Assembly (NCBI RefSeq): GCF_028693495.1
Contig: NZ_JAQUVG010000001.1
Span: 1-64,000 of the forward strand
Direction of reading: 5' to 3'
Origin: Zoogloea sp.
GTDB taxonomy: Bacteria > Pseudomonadota > Gammaproteobacteria > Burkholderiales > Rhodocyclaceae
Length of the DNA: 64,000 nucleotides
Under the pieces are notes generated by a model that did no database searches, was not told the DNA's origin, and saw only the letters and a program-made list of their open reading frames with translations. Position numbers and translations under genes: made by a program. This document shows, one piece after another, positions 51,892-60,060 of the stretch. Position 1 is the stretch's first letter; every line of letters begins with the position of its first letter.

Positions 51892-52623
51892 ATGGAACGT
51901 GTCAAAGGAAAGGTTGCGCTGGTTACCGGCGGCGCGTCCGGACTGGGGCAGGCGGATGTGCTGGCCCTGGCCCGGGAAGGCGCCCGGGTGGTGGTCACCG
52001 ATCTCAATGCAGAGGCCGGTCAGGCCCTGGCCCGGGAAGTCGATGGCGTCTTCATCCGCCACGACGTCCGCAGCGAGGACGACTGGCACAAGGCCGTCGG
52101 GCTGGCTGTGAGCCGGTTTGGCCGCCTCGACGTGCTGGTGAATAACGCCGGCATCGTCGTTCCTGCCGACATCGAGTCGGCCACCCTGGAGGAGTACCGC
52201 CTGCTCGGCGCCATCCACGGGGAGGGAACTTTTCTGGGCTGCAAGTACGGCATCCAGGCCATGAAGGCCAATCCGGGCGGCCCCAGCGGTTCGATCATCA
52301 ACATCTCTTCCCTGTCTGCCGTACGCGGCTTTCCCGGCGTGATCACCTACGCCGCTGCCAAGGGCGCCGTGCTGGCCATGACGACCACCATCGCTGCCCA
52401 CATGCGCGAGAAGGGCTACGGGATGCGTTGCAACGCGATCCTGCCCGGGATGATCAACACCCCCCTGCTCAAGGCCGTGGGCGCAGACACCCTCCCCGGA
52501 CTCGGGCAGCCGGAGGATGTGGCCAACACCGTTCTTTTCCTCGCATCGGACGAGTCGCGCCACATGAGCGGCGCCCACATCGTCCTCGACAACGCGTCAT
52601 CCATCATCGGCGGAGGAGCCTGA
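51892..52623 (+). CDS. short-chain dehydrogenase/reductase
   Basis: A 243-residue classical SDR: cofactor motif VTGGASGLGQA, D after strand 2 (VVTDLNAEAG, suggesting NAD), NNAGIV, SSLSAVRG with the catalytic serine and the YAAAK catalytic motif. It probably oxidises or reduces a hydroxyl/keto group in the degradation pathway. Start ATG with AAAGGAGG upstream. First gene of a tightly packed operon; the next SDR begins 2 bases after its stop. Confidence 0.88.
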   Translation: MERVKGKVALVTGGASGLGQADVLALAREGARVVVTDLNAEAGQALAREVDGVFIRHDVRSEDDWHKAVGLAVSRFGRLDVLVNNAGIVVPADIESATLEEYRLLGAIHGEGTFLGCKYGIQAMKANPGGPSGSIINISSLSAVRGFPGVITYAAAKGAVLAMTTTIAAHMREKGYGMRCNAILPGMINTPLLKAVGADTLPGLGQPEDVANTVLFLASDESRHMSGAHIVLDNASSIIGGGA

Positions 52624-52624
52624 C

Positions 52625-53428
52625 ATGGCAGCCAGCAAAAAACTCGAAGGCAAGGTGGCAATCGTTCTCGGTGCCGCCGGCAAGGACAACATGGGGCAGG
52701 TCATCGCCCGCCGTTTCACGGAAGAGGGTGCCCGGGTCGTGGTCGCCGGCCGCAAGCTCGACGAACTGGACCGCTTTGCGAAGAGCATCGGCGGGGCCGC
52801 TTTCCAGTGCGACATCACCCGCAAGGATCAGGTGAATGCCCTGTTCGCCTTTGCGCGGGACTGGGGCGGCCATGTGGACATTGCGGTCAATGCCACTGGC
52901 TGGGGGCTGTTGAAGGGCTTCACCGAAACCACCCTGGAAGAGCTGGATCAGATTACCGACCTGCAGTTCAAGGGTCCGTTCTACTTCTGTCAGGCGGCCG
53001 TGGAAACCCTGGCCAAGGGCGGTTCGATCATCCAGATCAGCTCGGCCACCGCCACCATCATGCTCAATGACCATGCCGCCTACATGGGCACCAAGGCGGG
53101 CACCGATCACGTGATCCGTTGTGTCGCCCATGAATTCGGTGAGCGCGGCATCCGCGCCAACTCGATCTCCCCGGGCCTCACCGAAACCCCGATGACGGCC
53201 GGCGCCAAGGACGTGCCGGGCCTGTTCGACAGCTTCCTGTCCGGTTATCCCCTGGGGCGCATCGGCACCAAGGACGACATCGCCGCCGCCGCCGTGTGGC
53301 TGGCCAGCGACGAATGTTTCATGACCGGGGAAAACCTGCAGATCAATGGCGGCCTCACCCTGCGCCGCAACCCGACCCGCGAAGAGATCCAGGCAGCCAT
53401 CGTGGCGGCCTCCGCCAGCAACGCCTAA
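52625..53428 (+). CDS. short-chain dehydrogenase/reductase (divergent subfamily)
   Basis: A 267-residue SDR with glycine motif GAAGKDNMGQVIA (a variant resembling enoyl-ACP-reductase-like or divergent SDRs), NATGWG in place of NNAG, SSATATIM and the catalytic YMGTK. The arginine after strand 2 (VVAGRKLDEL) hints at NADP. It keeps Ser-Tyr-Lys and should be active. Substrate unknown; second gene of the operon. Confidence 0.88.
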   Translation: MAASKKLEGKVAIVLGAAGKDNMGQVIARRFTEEGARVVVAGRKLDELDRFAKSIGGAAFQCDITRKDQVNALFAFARDWGGHVDIAVNATGWGLLKGFTETTLEELDQITDLQFKGPFYFCQAAVETLAKGGSIIQISSATATIMLNDHAAYMGTKAGTDHVIRCVAHEFGERGIRANSISPGLTETPMTAGAKDVPGLFDSFLSGYPLGRIGTKDDIAAAAVWLASDECFMTGENLQINGGLTLRRNPTREEIQAAIVAASASNA

Positions 53429-53439
53429 GGAGCACGACC

Positions 53440-53979
53440 ATGAGCCAACACGCCCTGATTTCCCGCCTCGGTACCCTGATGCAGCTGGCCTTCGTGCCCG
53501 CCGATGTGGAGGCAACCCTGCGCTACTGGACCGAGACCATGGGAGTCGGTCCGTTCTTCAAGCTGTCCAATATCGTCGTCGATGCGGCCAAGTACAAGGG
53601 TGAGCCGGCCAGCATCGATTTCTCGGTGTACATCGCCTATTGGGGCGACATGCAGATCGAGATCATCGAGCAGCACAACGATGCCCCGTCCATCTACAAG
53701 AGCTGGCGTGCCGAGGGCCGCGAGGGCCTGCATCACGTCTGCATCGTGGTGGACAACATGGCCGAGGCCCGTGCCGTATGTGCCGAAGCGGGTGCCACGG
53801 TGATGCAGGAGGTGTGGCTGCCGGGGGGCGGCGAAGCCATCTATGTGGATGCGGGTGGTGGTTCGGGCAGCCTGATCGAAATGATCTGCTTCCCGAAGGA
53901 AAACTACGCCTTCTTCGATCTGATGCGCGATGCTGCCCGTCAGTGGGACGGCAGTGATCCCATTCGTCCGGTGGGTTGA
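53440..53979 (+). CDS. VOC-superfamily (glyoxalase-like) protein
   Basis: A 179-residue vicinal-oxygen-chelate protein with two beta-alpha-beta-beta-beta modules (MQLAFVPADVEATLRYWTE and LHHVCIVVDNMAEARAVCAEAG) and metal-ligand candidates His in LHHVCIVV and Glu in GSLIEMI. Members include methylmalonyl-CoA epimerase, extradiol dioxygenases and lyases. The size and EIIEQHNDAPSIY segment resemble the unspecific glyoxalase-like group found in catabolic clusters. Start is ATG 53440 after AAGGAG. Confidence 0.85.
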   Translation: MSQHALISRLGTLMQLAFVPADVEATLRYWTETMGVGPFFKLSNIVVDAAKYKGEPASIDFSVYIAYWGDMQIEIIEQHNDAPSIYKSWRAEGREGLHHVCIVVDNMAEARAVCAEAGATVMQEVWLPGGGEAIYVDAGGGSGSLIEMICFPKENYAFFDLMRDAARQWDGSDPIRPVG

Positions 53980-53988
53980 GGAGGGGCC

Positions 53989-54759
53989 ATGAGCGACAAG
54001 GCAACCCTCCCCAAGGCCGGCCGCATCGACTGCGTGCTGGTGGCCTCCGGCAAGTATCACGACATCGACTTTGCCCGTCTGGAGCTGCTCAAGCTGCTGG
54101 CCGAGGACGAGCGGATCCGGGTGCGGGTGTTTGAGGACTATTCCAACCTGGAAGCCCTCCGCACTGCGGACTTCCTCGTCACCTACACCTGCGACGTGGT
54201 GCCCAGCCTGGAGGAGCAGGAAGCCCTGCGCGCCTGGGTAGCCGGAGGAGGGCGCTGGTATGCCCTGCATGGCACGGCCTCGATCCTGCGCTTTCTGGAC
54301 AACGGGCTGGTGGATTCGCCAGCCCTGGCACCCCACTTCATGGAAACCCTGGGCAGCCAGTTCATTGCCCACCCTCCCATCGGCCCCTACCGGGTCGAGG
54401 TGGCGAATCCGAAACACCCGCTGGTGGAAGGAATCGAGCCCTTCGAGGTCGTGGATGAACTCTATCTGTCCGACATCCACGCCCAGCTCGAAGTGCTGCT
54501 GGACACGGAGTTCGAAGGGGAAGGCACGGGCTTTGCCCGCAGCACCTGGCGCCGGGCCCGCCATCCGGTGCTTTACCTGCGGCCGATCGGCCAGGGTTCA
54601 GTGCTTTATCTGACCCTCGGTCACTGCCGTGGCCACTACGACATGCAGCCCCTGGTGGACTACTGGCCCGAGAAACAGACCTGCGCCTGGGATCTGCCCG
54701 TGTTTTACGAACTGCTGCGCCGGGGCATTGCCTGGGGCAAGGCTCGCAGCGCTGCGTAA
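53989..54759 (+). CDS. ThuA-like domain protein
   Basis: A 256-residue protein with the glutamine-amidotransferase-like ThuA fold: VLVASGKYHD at the start, DFLVTYTCDVVPS, LRAWVAGGGRWYALHGTAS (nucleophile-elbow equivalent) and LYLTLGHCRGHYDMQP near the end. ThuA proteins are known from trehalose/sugar use, but homologues occur in steroid and aromatic catabolic clusters, where their reaction is unknown. There is no classical triad cysteine at the elbow (His instead). Fourth gene of the operon, 9 bases after the VOC gene. Confidence 0.85.
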   Translation: MSDKATLPKAGRIDCVLVASGKYHDIDFARLELLKLLAEDERIRVRVFEDYSNLEALRTADFLVTYTCDVVPSLEEQEALRAWVAGGGRWYALHGTASILRFLDNGLVDSPALAPHFMETLGSQFIAHPPIGPYRVEVANPKHPLVEGIEPFEVVDELYLSDIHAQLEVLLDTEFEGEGTGFARSTWRRARHPVLYLRPIGQGSVLYLTLGHCRGHYDMQPLVDYWPEKQTCAWDLPVFYELLRRGIAWGKARSAA

Positions 54760-54784
54760 GCGGCTGGACATGAAGGAATCCGTC

Positions 54785-54827
54785 CCTGCGGAACAGTCAT
54801 CTCGCTCCGTTCGGCGGTTCCCGCAGG
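54785..54827 (+). terminator. possible attenuator hairpin
   Basis: CCTGCGG and CCGCAGG, extended by AAC/GTT with one bulged C, form about ten pairs around a long loop in the 105-base gap before the next SDR gene. No T-run. Could reduce readthrough within the operon. Confidence 0.3.
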
Positions 54828-54864
54828 AATGCACCACCCCACTCACACACAAGGAAGAGACAAA

Positions 54865-55623
54865 ATGGAACTCGGACTCAAAGGCAAGAAGGTCATCATC
54901 AACGGCGGCAGCCGCGGTATCGGCAAGGCTGCCCTGGAAATCTACGCGGCAGAAGGCTGTGACATTGCCTTCTTCTCCCGTGACAAGGCCCGTGTCGAGC
55001 AGACCGTGGCCGAGCTGCAGAAGCATGGCGTCAAGGTCTTCGGCGACGCTTTCGACATGAACGACGCCGCCGCCTACGAGGCCTGGCTCACCAGCGCTGC
55101 CGAGCGTCTGGGCGGCTGCGACATCTTCATTCACAACGCCAGCTCCTCCGGTGCGCAGGGTACGACCGACTGGGACATGACCTTCCGCCTCGACATGATG
55201 GGCGCCGTTACCGGCTGCCAGACCCTGGAGCCCTTCCTGGAGAAGTCCGGCACCGGTTCGGTGATCCTGATGTCCAGCACTGCGGCGGTGGAAACCTTCA
55301 TCTATCCCCAGGCCTTCAATGCCATCAAGGCGGCCATCATCACCTATGGCAAGCAGCTCTCCCAGCTGTGGGCGGCGAAGCAGATCCGCGTGAACATGGT
55401 GTGTCCCGGCCCCATCGCCTATCCCGGCGGCAACTGGTCGATGATCAAGGAGGCCATGCCCGAGCTTTACGACAAGACCCTCGCCGACATGCCCCTCGGC
55501 CGCTTTGGCGCTCCGGAAGACGTGGCTCGCTCCATGGTCTTCCTGTCCAGCCCGGCTGCCTCCTACATCACCGGCACCAACCTGGTGATCGATGGCGGCT
55601 ATACCAAGCGCGTCCAGTTCTGA
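54865..55623 (+). CDS. SDR-family protein with Phe in place of the catalytic Tyr
   Basis: A 252-residue SDR: INGGSRGIGKA cofactor motif, FFSRDKARVEQ after strand 2, NASSSG in place of NNAG, and MSSTAAVE with a serine. At the YxxxK position the sequence reads AFNAIKAA (codons TTC AAT GCC ATC AAG), so the catalytic tyrosine is Phe while the lysine is kept. Activity may be altered, use another acid (Tyr lies four residues earlier in IYPQAF), or be lost. Start ATG 54865 after AAGGAAGAG. Confidence 0.85.
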   Translation: MELGLKGKKVIINGGSRGIGKAALEIYAAEGCDIAFFSRDKARVEQTVAELQKHGVKVFGDAFDMNDAAAYEAWLTSAAERLGGCDIFIHNASSSGAQGTTDWDMTFRLDMMGAVTGCQTLEPFLEKSGTGSVILMSSTAAVETFIYPQAFNAIKAAIITYGKQLSQLWAAKQIRVNMVCPGPIAYPGGNWSMIKEAMPELYDKTLADMPLGRFGAPEDVARSMVFLSSPAASYITGTNLVIDGGYTKRVQF

Positions 55624-55639
55624 ACAGGGATCGCCGGTC

Positions 55640-56263
55640 ATGAAGCTGTACACCTCCATCGGGCCCAACCCGCGCCTCGTGAAGATGTTCGCCGCCGAGA
55701 AGGGTATCCCCCTCGAGCTGGTCAACGTGGACATCATCGCCGGCGAGAACCGTCAGCCGGCCTGGCAGGCCATCAACCCCACCGGCACCACGCCGGTACT
55801 GGAAACGGACGACGGGCTGCGCATTGCCGAGACGGTGGCGATCTGCGAGTACCTGGAAGAACGTTTCGCGGCCTCGCCGCTGATCGGCGCCACGCCGGAG
55901 GCCCGGGCCATCACCCGGATGTGGTGGCGACGGGTGGACCTGCTGGTGGTGCAGCCGATGACCGCGGGTTTTCGGGGGGCCGAAGGACTGCCCCTGTTTC
56001 AGGATCGGGTACGCTGCCTGCCCCAGGCCGCCGACGACCTCAAGCAGACGGCCCGGGACGGGCTGGCCTGGCTGGAGGCGCAGTTGGGTGATCGGCCCTA
56101 CCTCACTGGCGAGGCCCTGAGCGTGGCCGACCTCCTGCTATTCTGCTTCGTGGAGTTTGGCGCTCAGGTGGGGCAAGGGCTCGATCCTGCCGGGTTCCGT
56201 CTGGCTGCCTGGCGGGAGAGAATCGCATCCCGGCCGTCTGCCCACCTGCCCTGGCTGGGTTGA
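55640..56263 (+). CDS. glutathione S-transferase family protein
   Basis: A 207-residue GST with N-terminal thioredoxin fold (MKLYTSIGPNPRLVKMFAAEKG), the cis-Pro/GSH-binding INPTGTTPVLETDDG and ETVAICEYLEE motifs, and an all-helical C-terminal domain (LTGEALSVADLLLFCF). In catabolic clusters such enzymes cleave ethers, isomerise or dehalogenate ring-cleavage products using glutathione. Start ATG 55640, 17 bases after the SDR stop, with GGTC-type weak ribosome site. Confidence 0.88.
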   Translation: MKLYTSIGPNPRLVKMFAAEKGIPLELVNVDIIAGENRQPAWQAINPTGTTPVLETDDGLRIAETVAICEYLEERFAASPLIGATPEARAITRMWWRRVDLLVVQPMTAGFRGAEGLPLFQDRVRCLPQAADDLKQTARDGLAWLEAQLGDRPYLTGEALSVADLLLFCFVEFGAQVGQGLDPAGFRLAAWRERIASRPSAHLPWLG

Positions 56264-56294
56264 ACCGGCCCTTCGACAACGACAAGGAAACACC

Positions 56295-56738
56295 ATGCAC
56301 CAGATTACCGTACACCACGATTTCGATGCCCCGGCCGAGCAGCTGTGGGACATCCTCGCCGACTTTGCCCACATCGAGCGCTGGTGGCCGCAGGACATTC
56401 CTGCTGTGCAGATCGAGCGGGTGGAGCTGGAAGGGGAGGGCATCGGCCTGATCCGCCACATCTATAACAAGGGTTTTGCCGCGCCGGTCAGCGAGCGCCT
56501 GGATTTTCAGGATCCCGCCAGCAAGACCTACAAGCTGTCGATTGTCGGCCAGCGCCCGGCCGGTCTCGCTTCCTACCAGGCCACCGGTCATATCGAGGCG
56601 CTGCCCGATGGGCGCAGCCGCCTCAATTACCGGGGTGAATTCACCACCGAATCCGGTCAGCCGGATGAGGCGGAAGCCTTCCTGAGAATGGCCTACGGGC
56701 TGATGTTCCAGGGGCTGAGCGCATCAGTGACCCGTTGA
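56295..56738 (+). CDS. SRPBCC/polyketide-cyclase-like protein
   Basis: A 147-residue START-like helix-grip protein (HHDFDAPAEQLWDILADFAHIERWWPQ, LDFQDPASKTYKLSI, GRSRLNYRGEF). The fold has a deep hydrophobic cavity, and members bind or cyclise hydrophobic intermediates. Start ATG with AAGGAAA upstream. A catalytic role cannot be inferred from the sequence. Confidence 0.85.
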   Translation: MHQITVHHDFDAPAEQLWDILADFAHIERWWPQDIPAVQIERVELEGEGIGLIRHIYNKGFAAPVSERLDFQDPASKTYKLSIVGQRPAGLASYQATGHIEALPDGRSRLNYRGEFTTESGQPDEAEAFLRMAYGLMFQGLSASVTR

Positions 56739-56816
56739 TCTGACAACCCTGGGGGTCGGATTCATCCGGGCCCGCAACCATGTTTGGGCGGGCGTGACCC
56801 TGCCGAGGATGAATTC

Positions 56817-57866
56817 ATGACCATGAAGGCTGTGCGTTTTACCGTTCCGGGGGCTCCGCCCGTCGTTGAGGAAGTCGCCATTCCCGAGCCCGGTCCAGGG
56901 CAGGTGCTGGTCCGCATCGGTGGGGCCGGCGTATGCCACTCGGACCTCCATGTGCTGGATCACGGGGCAATGCATTTCCAGGGTCCGTTCACCCTCGGCC
57001 ACGAAAATGCCGGATGGGTGGCCCGGCTGGGGGCCGGGGTGACCGGCCTCAAGGAGGGCGATCCGGTGGCGGTCTTCGGGTTCTGGGGCTGTGGCCATTG
57101 TCATGCCTGCCTGCAGTCCATGGAAGCGTATTGTGAGAACTGGGAGAGCCTGCCCAATAACGGTGGTGGTATCGGTACCGATGGCGGCATGGCCGAATAC
57201 ATGCTGGTGCCGTCCCCGCGCCTGCTGATTCCCCTGGGTTCCCTCGCCCCACGGGAAGCCGCTCCCCTGACCGATGCCGCCTTGACACCCTACCACGCCA
57301 TCAAGCGGGGCCTGCACCTCCTCACGCCGGATGCGACCGCGGTGGTGATCGGAGTGGGTGGCCTGGGGCACATGGCGGTACAACTGCTGCGGGTACTCTG
57401 CGGCGCCCGCATCGTGGCGGTGGATGTGGACGACCGCAAACTCGAGCATGCCCGCCAGCTGGGGGCGGACCTGGTGGTCAACTCCCGCAATGCGCCTGAG
57501 GCCATCGAAACCATCACCGGATTTACCGGACGGCGCAAGGCCGCCCTGGTGCTGGATTTCGTCGGCATTCAGCCGACCCTTGATCTGGCGGTGCATCTGG
57601 TCGGGCGCAACAGCCAGCTGACGGTGGTCGGCGTCGGCGGCGGTACCATTCCCCTGACCCAGTGGACCCTGCCCTTCGGCTGTTCGGTGTGCACGCCCCT
57701 GTGGGGCTCCCGGGCCGAACTGATGGAGGTGATTGCCCTGGCCCAAAGCGGGCGGATCCATGTGGATGCCAGCTATTTCAGCATTGAGCAGGGCCCCCAG
57801 GTGCTGCAGGATCTGCGTGAAGGGAAGGTGGTCGGGCGGGGTGTGCTGGTCCCGGACCTGGTTTGA
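56817..57866 (+). CDS. zinc-dependent alcohol dehydrogenase (medium-chain)
   Basis: A 349-residue MDR protein: catalytic-zinc Cys in GAGVCHSDLH, GHENAGWV, the structural zinc lobe CGHCHACLQSMEAYC and Rossmann VVIGVGGLGHMAVQLLR, with D at the end of strand 2 (AVDVDDRK) suggesting NAD. It should oxidise an alcohol from the pathway to an aldehyde or ketone. The start ATG 56817 (MTMKAVRF) is preferred over an upstream GTG that adds 11 residues. It follows a 78-base gap but remains in the operon direction. Confidence 0.9.
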   Translation: MTMKAVRFTVPGAPPVVEEVAIPEPGPGQVLVRIGGAGVCHSDLHVLDHGAMHFQGPFTLGHENAGWVARLGAGVTGLKEGDPVAVFGFWGCGHCHACLQSMEAYCENWESLPNNGGGIGTDGGMAEYMLVPSPRLLIPLGSLAPREAAPLTDAALTPYHAIKRGLHLLTPDATAVVIGVGGLGHMAVQLLRVLCGARIVAVDVDDRKLEHARQLGADLVVNSRNAPEAIETITGFTGRRKAALVLDFVGIQPTLDLAVHLVGRNSQLTVVGVGGGTIPLTQWTLPFGCSVCTPLWGSRAELMEVIALAQSGRIHVDASYFSIEQGPQVLQDLREGKVVGRGVLVPDLV

Positions 57867-57894
57867 GACGTTTTACCGGACGAATAAAGGAATA

Positions 57895-58725
57895 ATGATG
57901 TTGAGCAAACTTCTCATCCCCCTGCTGCTTTCTGCACTGCTGCTCTCGCCTGCGGCCCATGCCGGCCGCGATGACGACGCCAGGGCCCTGCTTGCCAAGG
58001 CCGTGACCCATTACAAGGACAAGAAGGATCTGGCCCTGGCCGCCTTCAGCCGCCAGGGGGAGTTCATCAAAGGCGAGCTGTATGTGTACGCCCTCGACAG
58101 CAAGGGGGTCGTGCTGGCCAGTGGCGGCTCCTCGTCCACCCTGATTGATCGTAACGTGATCGATTTCAAGGATGCCGATGGGAAAGCCTTCTTCCGGGAA
58201 ATGCTCGAAACAGCCCAGGCGAAGGGGGCGGGCTCGGTGGAATACCGCTGGCTGAACCGCAAGGACGGCAAGATCGAGCGCAAGGTGGCCTTCTTCGAGA
58301 AGGTGGGGGACCGGGTGCTGGCGGTGGGGTACTACCTGCCCCATGGTTCGCCGGCCCAGGCGAGCGCCCTGGCCGACAAGGCTGCTGCCGCCGTGAAGGA
58401 AGATCCGTCCAAGGCCTTCGCCGCCTTCAACGACCTCAACGGCCGCTTCGTCGAGGATGATCTGTATGTATTTGCGATTGGCCTGGACGATGGCCGCTTC
58501 CGGGCCCACGGTGGCCTGCCGCGTCTGGTCGGCACCGGGGCTCTGACCCTCAAGGACGCGGACGGCAAGGAGTTCATCCGGGACATGCTGGCCCGGGTCA
58601 AGGACAAGGAACAGGGCGAGATCGAGTATGCCTGGCGCAATACGGTGACTGGCAAGGTGTTCAAGAAGCACACCTACCTGCGCCGGGTGGGCAATGTGGT
58701 GGTGGGTGTGGGTTATTACCAGTGA
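57895..58725 (+). CDS. periplasmic protein with two tandem single-Cache (sCache_2-like) domains
   Basis: A 276-residue secreted protein: signal peptide cut near AHAG, then two homologous Cache units (about residues 38-150 and 160-275). Each has LYVYA/LYVFA, KDADGKAF/KDADGKEF, EYRW/EYAW and a closing VGDRVLAVGYY/VGNVVVGVGYY. Cache domains bind small ligands and usually belong to receptors; here there is no transmembrane or output domain, so it may be a soluble ligand-binding protein. The stop overlaps the next gene's GTG (GTGA), linking it to a catabolic enzyme. Confidence 0.85.
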   Translation: MMLSKLLIPLLLSALLLSPAAHAGRDDDARALLAKAVTHYKDKKDLALAAFSRQGEFIKGELYVYALDSKGVVLASGGSSSTLIDRNVIDFKDADGKAFFREMLETAQAKGAGSVEYRWLNRKDGKIERKVAFFEKVGDRVLAVGYYLPHGSPAQASALADKAAAAVKEDPSKAFAAFNDLNGRFVEDDLYVFAIGLDDGRFRAHGGLPRLVGTGALTLKDADGKEFIRDMLARVKDKEQGEIEYAWRNTVTGKVFKKHTYLRRVGNVVVGVGYYQ

Positions 58726-59582
58726 GTCTGGCGCTCCCGTTGCTGGGGTGTTACTGGACCCTCGCCGGCAATTATGTATTCGGCGAGGCTGACCACAGCC
58801 CCTGGGATTTCCGCCTGCGGGCCGAGGCGGCCGCCCGGGCGGGTTATACCGGGATCGGCATCAAGCAGGCGGACCTGCGCCGGACCCTGGCCAGCCATGG
58901 CATCCAGGGCCTGCGGGCGATCCTGGCGGGTAACGGCCTGTGCCACCTGGAGCTGGAGGCACTTTTCGATTGGTGTGCCGACGGGGAGGCCCGCCAGCGC
59001 TCTGACATGGACCGGCACCTGCTGCTGGCCACCGCCGCCGAGCTGGGTGCTCACCGGATCAAGGCGGCGGGGGATTTTGGCGGGGCGGACTGGTCTGTCG
59101 AGCGGATGCACGACGCCTTCCAGGTGCTTGCCCGGCAGGCGCGGGAGGTGGGGACCACGGTGACTCTGGAGCCGATTCCCTTTTCCAACATTCCCGATCT
59201 GGAAACCGCCCTGGCCATTCTGGGCACCAGTGCCGGCCAGGGGGGCGGCTTGATGCTCGACAGCTGGCATGTGACCCGGGGGCAGATGGACTTTGCCCGG
59301 ATTGCCGCGCTGCCTCCCGGAACAATCGGTGGGGCGGAGTTGGATGACGGAACCCTCGAGACGGTCGGTTCGCCCATTGCAGACACCCTGGATCGCCGGC
59401 GGTTGTGTGGTGAGGGGGAGTTCGACCTGGCCGGCTTCATCGCGGCCGTGCGGGCCAGCGGTTACCAGGGGCCGTGGGGGGTGGAGATCATCTCCGTCGA
59501 ACAGCGTGCCCGGCCCTTGCAGGAGGCTGCCGATGCGAGCTGGCGCGGTGCGGGGGCATGCCTGCGGAGCTGCTCCGGCTAG
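58722..59582 (+). CDS. xylose-isomerase-like TIM-barrel sugar-phosphate isomerase/epimerase family protein
   Basis: A 286-residue TIM barrel of the AP-endonuclease-2/xylose-isomerase-like group. Metal-ligand candidates are Glu in TVTLEPIPFSN, Asp and His in LMLDSWHVTRGQ and Glu near the C-terminus (WGVEIIS). In catabolic settings members isomerise, epimerise or dehydrate pathway intermediates rather than sugars. The GTG start overlaps the Cache-protein stop. Last gene before a 478-base gap. Confidence 0.8.
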   Translation: MSLALPLLGCYWTLAGNYVFGEADHSPWDFRLRAEAAARAGYTGIGIKQADLRRTLASHGIQGLRAILAGNGLCHLELEALFDWCADGEARQRSDMDRHLLLATAAELGAHRIKAAGDFGGADWSVERMHDAFQVLARQAREVGTTVTLEPIPFSNIPDLETALAILGTSAGQGGGLMLDSWHVTRGQMDFARIAALPPGTIGGAELDDGTLETVGSPIADTLDRRRLCGEGEFDLAGFIAAVRASGYQGPWGVEIISVEQRARPLQEAADASWRGAGACLRSCSG

Positions 59583-59655
59583 CGTGCGGCGAGGACTGGG
59601 AAAAGCGGCTCTCATCCCGCTGAAAAATATTGGCAAGCAAATTGTTCATTGGTAA

Positions 59656-59684
59656 TATAAAAACGAACAAGGCTGTTTTATTTA
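59656..59684 (+). promoter_or_regulatory. shared upstream motif, copy B
   Basis: AAAACGAACAAGGCTGTTTT matches copy A except at five positions. The flanks AATATAAAAA on the left and GCGGT on the right also occur around copy C at 63718. Located 75 bases after the TIM-barrel gene and about 380 before the DUF1302 start. Confidence 0.5.
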
Positions 59685-59987
59685 TTTTGCGGTGCAAGGC
59701 CAAGCAGGCGTCAGTGTCCCGCCCGGGGCAGATCCTCAACTTCAGTGGAGCCGGGGTAAAACCCCGGTCCCTTCCGGTCTGGGAGTACGTCGGATGTATC
59801 AGCAAGCCCTTTTCCTGTCCGTCCTGCGGTCTGCTGGCCGGATTTCCTCCTGATTCTTTCTGCGAGTCTGCGTTCTGCCATATGCGCCCTGCAGGGGTGG
59901 ATCCGTGTGGCTGCAGCGCCAAAAACCCCCGCTGATCCGATGGGATCGATTTGCCCTGGAAGGGAGAAAGGATGACAAACCAACTTA

Positions 59988-60024
59988 AATAAAAATAGGT
60001 TTGATTGTTTTGTTTCGGGGCTTC
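59988..60024 (+). promoter_or_regulatory. shared promoter element, copy E
   Basis: AATAAAAATAGGTTTGATTG followed by TTTTGTTTCGGGGCTTC. It aligns with element D at 51818 over about 36 bases with few differences and lies 40-70 bases before the GTG of the DUF1302 gene, the right place for promoter and operator. Confidence 0.5.
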
Positions 60025-60060
60025 AGAGAGTGCCGATCCACACATCAGGAGGAGAAAATA

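Larger units (their letters stand above)
59583..60060. other. long leader/regulatory region before the second DUF1302 gene
   Basis: No convincing gene in these 478 bases. It contains motif copy B (59656-59684), a CCGGGGT-AAA-ACCCCGG hairpin (59751-59767) and element copy E (59988-60024). The stretch between the two motifs is GC-rich and looks like neither a decayed gene nor a known riboswitch. Two promoters, or one promoter with a long leader, are possible. Confidence 0.5.

Noticed and set aside
59632..59648. Sigma-54-like TGGCAAGCAAATTGTT before motif copy B
   Set aside because: The nearly invariant -12 GC is GT here, and no enhancer dyad of NtrC type lies upstream. Kept only as a weak resemblance.
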